Of a DNA stretch of 64,000 nt, positions 25,000 through 34,394 are shown piece after piece. Origin of the DNA: Pseudomonas furukawaii (lineage in GTDB: Bacteria; Pseudomonadota; Gammaproteobacteria; Pseudomonadales; Pseudomonadaceae); the NCBI RefSeq assembly GCF_002355475.1, contig NZ_AP014862.1:3162001-3226000 (forward strand), in the 5' to 3' direction. The position numbers and the translations under genes were made by a program. Position 1 is the stretch's first letter, and every line of letters starts with the position of its first letter. The notes beneath the pieces were generated by a model that was not told the origin of the DNA, ran no database searches, and saw nothing but the letters and a program-made list of their open reading frames with translations.

Positions 25000-26907
25000 A
25001 TGCGTTCCAGCCCCTTGGAGCATCAGGCTCAGCCCCCCGCCACGGCCCATGCCTCGTCCTTCGGCCTGCTGGTGGCGGCGGCCGGCGTCGTCTACGGCGA
25101 TATCGGCACCAGTCCGCTCTACACCCTCAAGGAAGTGTTCGCCGGCCACTACGGCGTGCAGGTCAATGAGGAAGGCGTGCTCGGAATCCTCTCCCTGGTG
25201 CTCTGGTCGCTGCTCTGGGTGGTCTCGCTCAAGTACGTGATGTTCATGCTGCGGGCCGACAACGAGGGCGAAGGTGGCGTCATGGCGCTCACCGCCCTGG
25301 CCCGCCGCGCCACCTCTGCCCATCCCCGCCTCAGCGCCACGCTGGTCCTGCTGGGCCTGTTCGGCACCGCGCTGTTCTACGGCGACAGCATGATCACCCC
25401 GGCCATCTCTGTGCTGTCGGCCGTCGAAGGGCTGGATGTCGCCGTGCCCGGCCTGTCCCACTGGGTGGTGCCGATCACCGTGGTGCTGCTGATCGGCCTG
25501 TTCGTGATCCAGAAACACGGCACGGCGCGTATCGGCACGCTGTTCGGGCCCGTGATGGTGATCTGGTTCAGCGTCCTGGGCCTGCTGGGCATCCACGGCA
25601 TCCTGCAGCGACCGGAGGTGCTGCAGGCCGTGAACCCCTGGTGGGCGTTCAACTTCTTCCTGGCCCATCCCGGCATCGGCATCACCATACTCGGGGCCGT
25701 GGTCCTGGCCCTGACCGGTGCCGAGGCGCTGTACGCGGACATGGGACACTTCGGCCGCAAGCCCATCGCCCGGGCCTGGTTCGGCCTGGTGCTGCCAGGC
25801 CTGCTGCTCAATTACTTCGGCCAGGGCGCCCTGCTGCTCGCCGACCCGGGCGCCGCCCGCAACCCCTTCTACCTGCTGGCCCCGGATTGGGCGCTGCTGC
25901 CCATGATCGGCCTGGCCACCCTGTCCACCATCATCGCGTCCCAGGCGGTGATCTCCGGCGCCTTCTCCCTCAGCCAGCAGGCAATCCAGCTGGGCTACAT
26001 TCCGCGCATGCAGATCCAGCACACCTCCAGTGCGGCCCAGGGGCAGATCTACATCGGCGTGGTGAACTGGGCCCTGATGGCCTGCGTCGTGCTGCTGGTG
26101 ATCGGCTTCGGCTCGTCGGGCGCCCTGGCGGCGGCCTACGGCGTGGCGGTCACCACCACCATGCTGATCGACACCCTGTTGGTAGCGGCGGTGATGCTGC
26201 TGCTCTGGAAGGCCCCGCGCTGGCTGGCCATCCCGCTGCTGCTGGGGTTCCTGCTGGTGGATGGCCTCTTCTTCGCCGCCAACGCGCCCAAGGTCCTGCA
26301 GGGCGGCGCCTTCCCGGTGGTCGCCGGCGTCGTGCTGTACCTGCTGATGACCACCTGGAAGCGCGGCAAGCAGATACTCTTCGAGCGGCTGGACGAAACC
26401 GCCCTGCCGCTCCCGGTCTTCCTCGCCAGCATCGGCCTGCAGCCGCCCCATCGGGTCGACGGCACCGCCGTGTTCCTCACCGCCAGCCCGGATGCGGTCC
26501 CTCACGCGCTGCTGCACAACCTGCTGCACAACCAGGTGCTGCATCGCCAGGTGGTGCTGCTCACCGTGGTCACCCGCGACACGCCACGCCTGGACCCGAG
26601 CCAGCGCTTCGAAGTGACGGCCTACGAACAGGGCTTCTACCGTGTCCTGCTGAACTTCGGCTTCATGGAGGAGCCGGACGTCCCCGCCGCCCTGCAACAC
26701 TGCCCGGACAAGACACTGGACTTCGCCCCCATGCGCACGACCTGGTTCCTCAGCCGGGAAACGGTGATACCGACCCGGCGCCTGGGCATGGCGCCCTGGC
26801 GCGAACGCCTGTTCGCCTTCCTCCACAAGAACGCCAACAGCAGCATGCGCTACTTCGGGCTGCCGGCGAACCGGGTCATCGAACTGGGCACCCAGGTAGA
26901 GATCTGA
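25000..26907 (+). CDS. kup: Kup potassium uptake permease
   Basis: A 635-residue KUP/HAK/KT-type K+:H+ symporter. The family signature [19 protein letters not shown] begins near residue 31 and [18 protein letters not shown] near 128. About twelve membrane segments follow, then a soluble C-terminal domain (about 430-635). The ATG at 25000 ([11 protein letters not shown]) follows ACGAGAGTAACC and is preferred over the in-frame upstream start. It appears to be a single-gene unit. Confidence 0.95.
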   Translation: MRSSPLEHQAQPPATAHASSFGLLVAAAGVVYGDIGTSPLYTLKEVFAGHYGVQVNEEGVLGILSLVLWSLLWVVSLKYVMFMLRADNEGEGGVMALTALARRATSAHPRLSATLVLLGLFGTALFYGDSMITPAISVLSAVEGLDVAVPGLSHWVVPITVVLLIGLFVIQKHGTARIGTLFGPVMVIWFSVLGLLGIHGILQRPEVLQAVNPWWAFNFFLAHPGIGITILGAVVLALTGAEALYADMGHFGRKPIARAWFGLVLPGLLLNYFGQGALLLADPGAARNPFYLLAPDWALLPMIGLATLSTIIASQAVISGAFSLSQQAIQLGYIPRMQIQHTSSAAQGQIYIGVVNWALMACVVLLVIGFGSSGALAAAYGVAVTTTMLIDTLLVAAVMLLLWKAPRWLAIPLLLGFLLVDGLFFAANAPKVLQGGAFPVVAGVVLYLLMTTWKRGKQILFERLDETALPLPVFLASIGLQPPHRVDGTAVFLTASPDAVPHALLHNLLHNQVLHRQVVLLTVVTRDTPRLDPSQRFEVTAYEQGFYRVLLNFGFMEEPDVPAALQHCPDKTLDFAPMRTTWFLSRETVIPTRRLGMAPWRERLFAFLHKNANSSMRYFGLPANRVIELGTQVEI

Positions 26908-27031
26908 CCCCTCCAGGCATCGCCACGTCGGGAATGCCGTGCTTGACGCCCTCGCGCCCCCTTTGGGCGCTTGAGATCGAGGCTCGGAAAATGAAACACT
27001 ATTACATTCCAAAACCCGACCCGACGTGCCC

Positions 27032-28180
27032 ATGCCCCCTCTCAATCCCTCACGCCTCCATGCCATCGATGCCCTGCGCGGGCTGGTGATCCTCTTCATG
27101 CTGCTGGACCACGTCCGCGAGACCTTCTACCTGCACTTGCAGGTGACCGACCCCATGGACATCACCCAGACCTCGCCCGCCCTGTTCATCAGCCGCACCC
27201 TCGCCCACCTCTGCGCGCCGGTCTTCGTCTTCCTCACCGGACTGTCCGCCTTCCTCTACGGCGAGCGCCACGACGGGCGCGGTGCCGTGTCGACCTTCCT
27301 GTTCAAGCGCGGCCTGTTCCTCGTGCTGCTGGAAATCACCCTGGTGAACTTCGCCTGGACCTTCCAGTTCCCGCCCGGCGTCCTCTACCTCCAGGTGATC
27401 TGGGTGATCGGACTGAGCATGCTGGCGCTTTCCGCCCTGGTCTGGCTGCCGCGTCCGGCGCTGGTGCTGCTGGGATCGCTGCTGGTGGCCGGGCACAACC
27501 TGCTGGACCCGATCCACTTCCCGGCCGGCACCTGGGCGCACATTCCCTGGGCGGTGCTCCACGACCGTGGCTGGATCGAGGTGACCGACGGCCTGCGCCT
27601 GCGCACCTCCTATCCCCTGCTGCCCTGGATCGGCGTCATCGCCCTGGGCTACGCCGCCGGCCCATGGTTCGGGGCGGGTGGTTCGGCGACGTCGCGCCAG
27701 CGGCAGTTGCTGGTCGCCGGGCTCGGCGCTCTGGGCCTGTTCGCCCTGCTCCGCCTGCTGAACGGCTACGGCGAAAAGCCCTGGAGCCTGGGCGATACCG
27801 GGGTACAGACCCTGATGAGCCTGTTCAACATCACCAAATACCCGCCCTCCCTGCTGTTCCTGGCACTGACCCTGGGCATCGGCCTGCTGCTCCTGCGCCA
27901 ATTCGAACGGATCGGCGAAGGCCCCTGGCTTCGCAGGCTGGCGACCTTCGGTGCCGCGCCCATGTTCTTCTACCTGCTGCACCTTTACGTCCTGAAGGCG
28001 CTCTACCTGGCCGCCGTCGCCCTCTGGGGCCTCAACCAGGGCAGCCATTTCGGCTTCAGCGCCGTCTGGATGGTCTGGCTCGGCACCCTGGTGCTGATGG
28101 TCGCGCTCTACCCGCCGGTACGAAGCTTCGCGGCGTTCAAGGCGCGCCGGCGGGACATCGCCTGGTTGAAGTACCTGTAA
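27032..28180 (+). CDS. DUF1624-type polytopic membrane protein
   Basis: A 382-residue inner-membrane protein of the DUF1624 / heparan-glucosaminide N-acetyltransferase-like group. The N-terminal signature RLHAIDALRGLVILFMLLDHVRETF is followed by about ten hydrophobic segments, and RTLAHLCAPVFVFLTGLSAFLYG is typical. Family members are thought to be membrane acyltransferases, but the substrate here is unknown. The ATG at 27032 is taken; a GTG two codons upstream is possible, and neither has a strong ribosome binding site. No operon partner. Confidence 0.8.
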   Translation: MPPLNPSRLHAIDALRGLVILFMLLDHVRETFYLHLQVTDPMDITQTSPALFISRTLAHLCAPVFVFLTGLSAFLYGERHDGRGAVSTFLFKRGLFLVLLEITLVNFAWTFQFPPGVLYLQVIWVIGLSMLALSALVWLPRPALVLLGSLLVAGHNLLDPIHFPAGTWAHIPWAVLHDRGWIEVTDGLRLRTSYPLLPWIGVIALGYAAGPWFGAGGSATSRQRQLLVAGLGALGLFALLRLLNGYGEKPWSLGDTGVQTLMSLFNITKYPPSLLFLALTLGIGLLLLRQFERIGEGPWLRRLATFGAAPMFFYLLHLYVLKALYLAAVALWGLNQGSHFGFSAVWMVWLGTLVLMVALYPPVRSFAAFKARRRDIAWLKYL

Positions 28181-28251
28181 GGGCGCCCCAAGGGCGGTGG
28201 AATACCAGGTGAGCGAGGATGCCCCGACCATCCCGGGTCACGCCTCCCGGC

Positions 28252-28279
28252 TTGAGTGACTACCCATATCGGGTAATAT
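28252..28279 (+). promoter_or_regulatory. mqsRA promoter with operator dyad
   Basis: A -35 box TTGAGT (28252-28257) and a -10 box TAATAT (28274-28279) are separated by 16 bp. Between them lies the dyad TACCC-ATATC-GGGTA (28261-28275), which a bound MqsA antitoxin dimer could cover to repress the operon. Confidence 0.6.
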
Positions 28280-28305
28280 TTTGCCAATGGATCATGAGGT
28301 GCTTC

Positions 28306-28614
28306 ATGGAGAAACACGTGCCTCACTACGATCTCGCGACCATCAAGGCGGATGTCGCGAGATTGGGGGCTGCGGCCTTTACCCGTTCCGCCCTGGACGG
28401 CGGCAGGAAGCTGGGCCTTTCGACCAGGGCAATGATTCGGGTGATCCTGTCGATGGAGCGGGCCCAGTTCTACAAATCGATGACCACCCACGGCGACCAC
28501 AGGGTCTGGCAGGACGTCTATCACCCGGCTGCACCCGACGGCACCGCGCTGTATGTGAAGGTGACCTACCGCGGGCCAGAACGTCCGCCCGTCATCTCCT
28601 TCAAGGAGAAATGA
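28306..28614 (+). CDS. mqsR: MqsR-type mRNA interferase toxin
   Basis: A 102-residue type II toxin. The block AQFYKSMTTHGDHRVWQDVYH and the C-terminal VISFKEK match the E. coli MqsR sequence I remember almost residue for residue, and the N-terminal MEKHVPHYDL also fits. MqsR is a ribosome-independent, GC(U/A)-cutting endoribonuclease neutralised by MqsA. The ATG at 28306 gives the usual length. Toxin comes first, as in E. coli, and the next gene starts three bases after the stop. Confidence 0.93.
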   Translation: MEKHVPHYDLATIKADVARLGAAAFTRSALDGGRKLGLSTRAMIRVILSMERAQFYKSMTTHGDHRVWQDVYHPAAPDGTALYVKVTYRGPERPPVISFKEK

Positions 28615-28617
28615 GTG

Positions 28618-29082
28618 ATGAAACATCAGGACTGTGTAAGTTGCGGCGCAGCCAATGGCATGACGCGCTTCGAGGACCGATCGTTCGAAGTCGAGTACAG
28701 AAACCTCAGGCGAAGCGTCCAGGGCCTGTCGGGCTGGGAGTGCCGGGCCTGCGGCGAGACCGAGTTCGACCCCGATAGCGCCCTGCGCTATGGCGCAGCC
28801 GGAGACCAGTTGATCGAAACCGCGAGACGTACCATCGCCCAGGAAATGAAGCGCATCCGCCGCAAGTTGAGCCTGACCCAGAAAACCGCCGTTCAGATGC
28901 TCTCGGGCGGAGGACACAATGCCTTTTCCCGCTACGAACGCGGGGAGGTGGAGCCCCCCCGATCACTGGTCGTACTCATGGCCTTGCTGGACCGCCACCC
29001 CCAGTTGATGGAAGAGATCGTGGCCATCAACCAGGACGTCCGCCTGGATCCTCAGATCGCCGCGCAAGAGCCCGGTCACTGA
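28618..29082 (+). CDS. mqsA: MqsA-type antitoxin
   Basis: A 154-residue antitoxin-repressor. The N-terminal zinc-binding part shows CVSCG (about residues 6-10) and CRACGE (about 43-48). The C-terminal XRE-type helix-turn-helix (LSLTQKTAVQMLSGGGHNAFSRYERGEVEPPRSL) binds DNA. The N-terminal domain should bind and block MqsR, and the C-terminal domain should repress the operon at the dyad at 28261. The ATG at 28618 is preferred over the adjacent GTG because AAGGAG lies at 28602. Confidence 0.93.
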   Translation: MKHQDCVSCGAANGMTRFEDRSFEVEYRNLRRSVQGLSGWECRACGETEFDPDSALRYGAAGDQLIETARRTIAQEMKRIRRKLSLTQKTAVQMLSGGGHNAFSRYERGEVEPPRSLVVLMALLDRHPQLMEEIVAINQDVRLDPQIAAQEPGH

Positions 29083-29119
29083 GACTAGGCGGTGGGCTCA
29101 GGGGGTAGCGCCCCGTCCG

Positions 29120-30343
29120 TCAGCTCCCGTCCAAGCCCTGGTGCGCGCGCTCCTTCAACAACGCGCGGATCACCGCTTCCTGCTCCGCGTAATCGCCCTC
29201 GCCCACGTGCAGGTGGCGGACCTGGCCACGGGCATCGATGAAGTAGTGCGCCGGCCAGTAGCGATTGGAGAAGGCGTTCCAGATCCGGTACTGGTTGTCG
29301 ATGGCCACCGGGTGGTGAACATCAAGCCGCCGCATTGCCGCCTGCACGTTCTCCAGGATTCGCTCATAGGGGTATTCCGGGGTATGCACGCCGATCACCA
29401 CCAGGCCCTGGTCGCGATACTTCCGCGCCCATTGGTTCACATGGGGCAGGCTGTTCCGGCAGTTGATGCAGTCATAGGTCCAGAAATCCACCAGCACCAC
29501 CTTGCCCCTCAGCCCTTCCACGTCCAGGGACGGACCATTGAGCCACTGGGTGGCGCCGTCCAGGCTCGGCATGGCCCCCAGCTCCGGCAAGCGTCCCGAC
29601 GTTTCAGCCTGGGCGCTGGCCACCAGCGGCTCCAAGAGCCGTGGGACGCCCTCCAGCACGGCACGCTCCAGCGCCGAGGCCAGACGCGACGAACCGAGGC
29701 TGGCGAGCTGGGCGCCATTCCCCGTGGCGATGACCACCACCGCCAGCAGGGCCAGGGCGCCGGCGCCACGGCGCAGCCATGCCAGGGCCGGCAGCGACGG
29801 ACGCAGGCGCCGGACCAGCCCACGGCCGAGGAAGATCACCGCCCCCAGCGCCACGGCATTGCCCAGGCCGAACGCCAGGAGCGACAGGCTGGTGGAGGCG
29901 CTCGGCCCCTCCAGCATCGCACCGGACAGGATCAGGCCCAGGATCGGCCCCGCGCAGGGCGCCCAGAGCAGCCCGGCGGCGCAGCCCAGCAGCCAGGCCG
30001 AGAGCGCCGGAGGCAGCCCGCCCGCACGCGCCTGCAGCCGCTCGCCGAGCCAGAGCCAGGGGCGCGAGAGCCAGGTGCCGATACGCGACGACAGCAGCGC
30101 CAGGGATGACAGCGTCAGCAGCACCAGGGCCAGGTAGCGCCCCGCCTGGCTGGCCCCCTCCACCCAGGCGCTGGACAGGGTGGCCAGGCTCGCCAGCACG
30201 GCGAATCCGCTGGCCAGTCCCGCCAGGGTCAGCGCCGGCGCCCAGGCCGGACCGCCGGCGCGGGACAGCAGCAGGGGGAGTACGGGAAGAATGCAGGGAC
30301 TCAGCAGGGTCAGGACCCCGCCAAGGAAGGCGATGAGCAGCAT
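29120..30343 (-). CDS. DsbD/DipZ-like thiol-redox membrane protein with a TlpA-type thioredoxin domain
   Basis: A 407-residue protein. The first ~230 residues are a CcdA/DsbD-type six-helix domain with the paired cysteines in LLSPCILPVLPLLLS (near residue 17) and LLWAPCAGPILGLIL. The rest is a periplasmic thioredoxin-like domain with the CxxC in TYDCINCRNSLPH and the cis-Pro region WPAHYFID. It should carry reducing equivalents from the cytoplasm to periplasmic thiols. The ATG at 30343 follows GAGAGGTG. It is divergent from the two-component genes and faces the same GGATAC repeat region, so it probably belongs to the HvfA system. Keeping precursor or copper-ligand cysteines reduced would be a sensible role, but this is inference. 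Confidence 0.88.
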   Translation of the reverse strand: MLLIAFLGGVLTLLSPCILPVLPLLLSRAGGPAWAPALTLAGLASGFAVLASLATLSSAWVEGASQAGRYLALVLLTLSSLALLSSRIGTWLSRPWLWLGERLQARAGGLPPALSAWLLGCAAGLLWAPCAGPILGLILSGAMLEGPSASTSLSLLAFGLGNAVALGAVIFLGRGLVRRLRPSLPALAWLRRGAGALALLAVVVIATGNGAQLASLGSSRLASALERAVLEGVPRLLEPLVASAQAETSGRLPELGAMPSLDGATQWLNGPSLDVEGLRGKVVLVDFWTYDCINCRNSLPHVNQWARKYRDQGLVVIGVHTPEYPYERILENVQAAMRRLDVHHPVAIDNQYRIWNAFSNRYWPAHYFIDARGQVRHLHVGEGDYAEQEAVIRALLKERAHQGLDGS

Positions 30344-30423
30344 GGGGCACCTCTCGGGGATCGGTGGTTGTCGCGGCAGCCGTCGGGGCGTCCGCCTGGT
30401 GCCCATTGCAGCCTCGGGAGGTA

Positions 30424-30553
30424 TCCCCCCTGTGTCCCGCCCTGGCCCGGCCTGGGGTCGCCGGTATCCAGACCGGTCCCGGATACAGAGGGATACGTTC
30501 GCGACTGTCGTGCAATCCCAGGTATCCGCACGCCCCCGGATACACTGGAATAC
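30424..30553. promoter_or_regulatory. GGATAC direct-repeat operator region
   Basis: The divergent intergenic region holds three pairs of a GGATAC-like element. GGATAC occurs at 30481-30486 and 30491-30496 (10-bp period). GGATAC at 30538-30543 and GAATAC ending at 30553 also have a 10-bp period. On the minus strand, GGACAC...GGATAC lies around 30424-30440 (11-bp period). Direct repeats one helical turn apart are typical binding sites of OmpR-type response regulators, and such a gene follows at 30623. Confidence 0.65.
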
Positions 30554-30622
30554 AAAGGGCGGCAGGCAAGGTCGCTGGCCGCCGATACACTGCGTTCGCG
30601 ACGAACCCAACGAGGCCCCTCC

Positions 30623-31363
30623 ATGGACCATGTCGATCACATCCTGATCGTCGACGACGACCGGGAAATCCGCGAACTGGTTGGCAACTACCTGAAGAAG
30701 AACGGCCTGCGCGTGAGCCTCGCGGCCGATGGCCGGCAGATGCGCAGCTTCCTCGCCGCCAATGCGGTGGACCTGATCGTGCTCGACATCATGATGCCCG
30801 GCGACGATGGCCTGCGCCTGTGCCGCGAGCTGCGGGTGGGCAAGCACAAGGCGACCCCGGTGCTGATGCTCACCGCCCGTAACGACGAGACCGACCGCAT
30901 CGTCGGCCTGGAAATGGGCGCCGACGACTACCTCACCAAACCCTTCTCCGCCCGCGAGCTGCTGGCCCGCATCAACGCCGTACTGCGCCGCACCCGCATG
31001 CTGCCGCCGAACCTGCAGATCAGCGAGAGCAGCCGCCTGATCGGCTTCGGCCAGTGGCGCCTCGACACCACCACCCGGCACCTGCTGGACGCCCAGGGCA
31101 CGCTGGTGGCCCTCAGCGGTGCCGAATACCGCTTGCTGCGGGTCTTCCTCGACCATCCGCAACGGGTACTCAGCCGCGACCAGTTGCTCAACCTCACCCA
31201 GGGCCGCGAGGCGGACCTGTTCGACCGCTCCATCGACCTGCTGGTAAGCCGCCTGCGCCAACGCCTGGCGGACGACGCACGCGAACCCGCCTACATCAAG
31301 ACGGTACGCAACGAGGGCTACGTGTTCTCGCTGCCCGTCGAACTGATCGAGCCGAACGACTGA
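30623..31363 (+). CDS. OmpR-family response regulator
   Basis: A 246-residue two-component response regulator. The receiver domain shows IVDDD (acidic pocket), the phospho-acceptor Asp in LIVLDIMMPGDDG and the conserved Lys in LTKPF. The C-terminal winged helix reads LSGAEYRLLRVFLDHPQRVLSRDQLL and SRLRQRLADD...IKTVRNEGYVF. The ATG at 30623 begins MDHVDHILIVDDD. It overlaps the sensor kinase start (TGATG at 31361). The GGATAC direct repeats upstream of this gene, of hvfX and of hvfA suggest it controls all three units and itself. Confidence 0.93.
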   Translation: MDHVDHILIVDDDREIRELVGNYLKKNGLRVSLAADGRQMRSFLAANAVDLIVLDIMMPGDDGLRLCRELRVGKHKATPVLMLTARNDETDRIVGLEMGADDYLTKPFSARELLARINAVLRRTRMLPPNLQISESSRLIGFGQWRLDTTTRHLLDAQGTLVALSGAEYRLLRVFLDHPQRVLSRDQLLNLTQGREADLFDRSIDLLVSRLRQRLADDAREPAYIKTVRNEGYVFSLPVELIEPND

Positions 31364-32670
31364 TGGGCCGCCTGCCCTGGCCCCGGACCCTGGCGGCCCG
31401 CCTGGCCCTGATCTTCCTCGCCGGGCTCCTGCTGGCCTACGGGCTGTCCTTCTCCTCGCAGTTCTACGAGCGCTACCAGACCTCCCGCGACATGATGCTG
31501 GGCAGCCTGGAAATGGACGTGCACACCACCGTCGCACTGCTGGACCACCTGCCCGCCGAGGAGCGGGCAAGCTGGCTGCCCCGGCTGGAGCGACGCAACT
31601 ACCGCTTCCGCCTGGACCGGGGCCTTCCCGGCGAACCCATGGACCTCGACCAGGCCCCCGTCGCCGCCGCCGCCATCCAGCGCGCCATCGGCGAACACTA
31701 CGACCTGCGCTTCGAGAACATCCCCGGCGACCTGCCACGCTTCCAGGCGCACCTGACCCTGAAGGACGGCAGCCCCCTCACCCTGGACGTCACCCCGCGC
31801 CCCATTCCCCTGGCCCACTGGCTGCCGCTGGTGCTGCTGGTGCAGCTGGCGCTGCTGCTGGTCTGCACCGGGCTGGCGGTGCGCATGGCCATTCGCCCCC
31901 TGACCCGCCTGGCCGGGAGCCTGGACAACCTGGACCCCGACGCCCCCAGGCCGCCCCTGGACGAGAACGGCCCCCGTGAAGTGGCCCACGCCGCCCGGGC
32001 GGTCAACGCCCTGCAGGCGCGCATCGGTGCCTACCTCAAGGAGCGCATGCAGCTGCTGGCGGCCATTTCCCACGACCTGCAGACCCCCATCACCCGCATG
32101 AAGCTGCGGGTGGAACAGATGGACGACTCGCCGGAGCGCGAGCGGCTCTGGAGCGACCTGGAGGAAATGCAGCACCTGGTGCGGGAAGGCGTGGCCTACG
32201 CCCGCAGCCTTGACGGCGCCAGCGAAGCGCCCCGGCGCATCGACCTGGACGCTTTCCTCGACAGCCTGGTCTGCGACTACCAGGACAGCGGCCAGCGGGT
32301 GACTCTCACCGGCAGCAGCGGCCTGCAGCTGGAAACCCGCCCCCATGCGCTACGTCGGGTGCTCGGCAACCTCATCGACAACGCCCTGAAGTTCGGCGGC
32401 AGCGCCAGGGTGGAGCTGCAGGCCGACGAGCACGGCATGGTCCGGGTGCAGGTGCTGGATGAAGGGCCGGGCATTCCCGAAGCGGAACTGGAAAATGTCT
32501 TCAAGCCCTTCTACCGGGTGGAAAGCTCACGCAACCGCAGCACCGGCGGGACCGGCCTGGGCCTGGCCATCGCCCTCCAACTGAGCCAGGCCCTGGGGGC
32601 CCGCCTCTCCCTTCGCAACCGCGACGGCGGCGGCCTCTGCGCCCGGCTGGAGTTCGGCGCTTCCGCCTGA
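31363..32670 (+). CDS. sensor histidine kinase
   Basis: A 435-residue membrane kinase paired with the preceding regulator. It has two transmembrane segments (about residues 12-30 and 150-172) flanking a ~120-residue periplasmic sensor region (with LEMDVHTTVALLDHLPAEERASW), a HAMP domain, and the phospho-acceptor block AAISHDLQTPITRMKLRVEQM. The ATPase part has N box NLIDNALKFGG, G1 DEGPGIP and G2 GGTGLGLAI. The periplasmic region has no obvious Cys/His metal cluster, but context suggests it senses copper or envelope redox stress. Confidence 0.92.
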   Translation: MGRLPWPRTLAARLALIFLAGLLLAYGLSFSSQFYERYQTSRDMMLGSLEMDVHTTVALLDHLPAEERASWLPRLERRNYRFRLDRGLPGEPMDLDQAPVAAAAIQRAIGEHYDLRFENIPGDLPRFQAHLTLKDGSPLTLDVTPRPIPLAHWLPLVLLVQLALLLVCTGLAVRMAIRPLTRLAGSLDNLDPDAPRPPLDENGPREVAHAARAVNALQARIGAYLKERMQLLAAISHDLQTPITRMKLRVEQMDDSPERERLWSDLEEMQHLVREGVAYARSLDGASEAPRRIDLDAFLDSLVCDYQDSGQRVTLTGSSGLQLETRPHALRRVLGNLIDNALKFGGSARVELQADEHGMVRVQVLDEGPGIPEAELENVFKPFYRVESSRNRSTGGTGLGLAIALQLSQALGARLSLRNRDGGGLCARLEFGASA

Positions 32671-32680
32671 GGCCGGCGTC

Positions 32681-32697
32681 ACGTACAGAGGGATACA
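32681..32697. promoter_or_regulatory. GGATAC-type direct repeat before hvfX
   Basis: CGTACAGAGGGATACA holds a degenerate first element (CGTACA) and a perfect second one (GGATACA) with 10-bp spacing. It is nearly identical to the 30480 site. It lies directly behind the sensor kinase stop and before the hvfX unit. Confidence 0.5.
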
Positions 32698-32802
32698 GGA
32701 CTCCAGCGTGCAGGACACATGCGGGACACGCCCCCTTGCCAGCATGGCACCGGGAGCAGCGCCAGTATCCCGCCGAGCGCGCCCCGCCCAAAGGAGTCCA
32801 CG

Positions 32803-32868
32803 ATGCCCCGTTCCAGCCCCCCCGACAGCCTGTTCAGCCTCCTCCCCCTCCTGGTAATCGCCCGCTGA
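32803..32868 (+). CDS. possible 21-residue peptide before hvfX
   Basis: A short frame encodes [21 protein letters not shown]. It is preceded by a perfect AAGGAG site with 7-bp spacing (32791), the best ribosome binding site in the neighbourhood, and ends 13 bp before hvfX. It could be a small membrane peptide or a translational leader coupling to hvfX. Real expression is unproven. Confidence 0.4.
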   Translation: MPRSSPPDSLFSLLPLLVIAR

Positions 32869-32881
32869 TCCCGAGGTCCCC

Positions 32882-33376
32882 ATGACACGCCTTGCGCCAA
32901 TCCGTAACGCCTTTGTCCGCATCGACCGCCTGGGCGCCTGGAGCGCCGACCTGCCGCTGCGCCTGTTCCTCGCCTGGGAGTTCTTCGAGTCCGGGCTGGA
33001 AAAATGGAACGGCGAGAACTGGTTCGCCCAGATCCAGCCCGCCTTTCCCTTCCCCTTCGACCTGATGCCCGCCGGGCTCAACTGGCAGCTCTCCATGTGG
33101 GTGGAGCTGATCGCCCCCCTGCTCCTGCTGCTGGGCCTGGGAACCCGCCTCGCCGCCCTGGCGCTGGCGGTGCTCACCGTCGTGGCCATCGCCGCCGTGC
33201 ACTGGCCGGCCCACTGGTCGAGCCTCGCCGAACTGGCCCTCGGCTACTCCATCAGCGACAAGGGCTTCGGCAACTACAAGCTGCCCCTGATCTACCTGGT
33301 CGCCCTCCTGCCCCTGATGCTCAAGGGCGCGGGCCGCCTGAGCCTCGACGCCCTGCTTCGCTCCCGGCCGCTGTAG
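32882..33376 (+). CDS. hvfX: DoxX-family protein, HvfX-like RiPP maturation protein
   Basis: A 164-residue membrane protein with four hydrophobic segments and the DoxX pattern ([25 protein letters not shown] near residue 25, [22 protein letters not shown] near 80). DoxX proteins accompany HvfA/HvfB/HvfC sets, where they are annotated as HvfX maturation proteins. Here it lies on the opposite strand, convergent with hvfCBA and behind the two-component genes, rather than inside the hvfABC operon. The ATG at 32882 follows CCCGAGGTCCCC. Confidence 0.82.
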   Translation: MTRLAPIRNAFVRIDRLGAWSADLPLRLFLAWEFFESGLEKWNGENWFAQIQPAFPFPFDLMPAGLNWQLSMWVELIAPLLLLLGLGTRLAALALAVLTVVAIAAVHWPAHWSSLAELALGYSISDKGFGNYKLPLIYLVALLPLMLKGAGRLSLDALLRSRPL

Positions 33377-33582
33377 GAGCCGGCTTGCCGGCGAAGATTC
33401 GCGAGCAAGCTCGCTCCTACAGCGGGGACGGTCTCGTAGGAGCCGGCTTGCCGGCGAATGGCGCGGGCGGTTCGCGAGCAAGCTCGCTCCTACAGGATCG
33501 CCGCCGTAGGAGCCGGCTCGCCGGCGAATGGCGCGGGCGGTTCGCGAGCAAGCTCGCTCCTACAGCGATCGCCGCTGTAGGG
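33374..33582. repeat. REP cluster between convergent hvfX and hvfC
   Basis: Three consecutive pairs of GTAGGAGCCGGCTTGCCGGCGAA and TTCGCGAGCAAGCTCGCTCCTAC facing each other; the second and third are nearly identical, including the GGCGCGGGCGG linker. A regular BIME-like array at a convergent gene end. Confidence 0.9.
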
Positions 33583-33595
33583 GCCGTCCGCTCCA

Positions 33596-33632
33596 ACAAA
33601 AAGCCCGCGCAATCCGTCGATTGCGCGGGCTT
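33596..33632 (-). terminator. Rho-independent terminator of the hvfABC operon
   Basis: A 14-bp perfect stem, AAGCCCGCGCAATC / GATTGCGCGGGCTT, with a 4-base loop. Read on the minus strand it is followed by a T-run (CTTTTTG). It lies 19 bp past the hvfC stop. Confidence 0.88.
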
Positions 33633-33650
33633 CGTCCATCCGGCAGCCGG

Positions 33651-34394
33651 TCACCCGGACCGGGTGCCCAGCACCACCCCCTGCTCCCGCAGGCTTTCCA
33701 GCAGCGCCAGGCCCTGGGGCATGAGCACCTCCCGTTCCACCCCGACGGCATCCGCCAACTCCCCGATGTGCTCGCGGCCACTGCGGCGGCTGTCCTGTAG
33801 CGACACCAGCAGGGCATGGGCCAGGGGCGCCAGGCGGGAGAAATGCACCTTGAGGTCGGTCCCGCGCCGGGCCAGCAACAGTGTCGGCTCGTTTGGCGCC
33901 CGCTCCGGCAGGTGGCCGGGACCCAGGTCGCAGACCGGCCAGGCATAGGCAAGCGGCCAGGCCAGCCGCGACAGCAGCGGAACCCCATCCAGCAGGTCGC
34001 CCCGGGGATCGTGGGCGCACTCCGTCGCGTCGCTCAGCAGCAACTCGCTCTCCACCCATTCATAGTGGGCCAGCTCCGCCAGCCAGGCGGGCAGCGCGGC
34101 ATCCTCCAGGTCCCCCAGCCAGGCGACGAACTCCCCGGCCAACTGGGTGAACAGCGGCGTGCGGCACCGGTACTCGCCATAGAAACGGCTCACCAGGTCC
34201 TGCCAGGTCCCCTCTCCCAGGCTGGCATGGATGACCGGAAAGCCCCCCGCCAGCAAGGACGTCAGATTGCCCAGGAACAGTTGCCGATACACCGCCAGGC
34301 GCCGTGCCTCCAGGCCCGGGGGCGGACCGTGGCGGGCCGGGTCCCGTACGTGGTGGGCCATGGCCAGCAATTGCGCGTTCAGGGTCTCAGCCAT
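33651..34394 (-). CDS. hvfC: HvfC/BufC-like peptide modification partner (DUF2063)
   Basis: A 247-residue protein with the DUF2063 N-terminal domain ([48 protein letters not shown], about residues 28-76) and a C-terminal winged-helix-like part ending [23 protein letters not shown]. In related clusters this protein binds the precursor peptide and the MNIO enzyme as a modification chaperone. The ATG at 34394 overlaps the hvfB stop by eight bases (ATGGCTGA), so the two are translationally coupled. Confidence 0.88.
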   Translation of the reverse strand: MAETLNAQLLAMAHHVRDPARHGPPPGLEARRLAVYRQLFLGNLTSLLAGGFPVIHASLGEGTWQDLVSRFYGEYRCRTPLFTQLAGEFVAWLGDLEDAALPAWLAELAHYEWVESELLLSDATECAHDPRGDLLDGVPLLSRLAWPLAYAWPVCDLGPGHLPERAPNEPTLLLARRGTDLKVHFSRLAPLAHALLVSLQDSRRSGREHIGELADAVGVEREVLMPQGLALLESLREQGVVLGTRSG

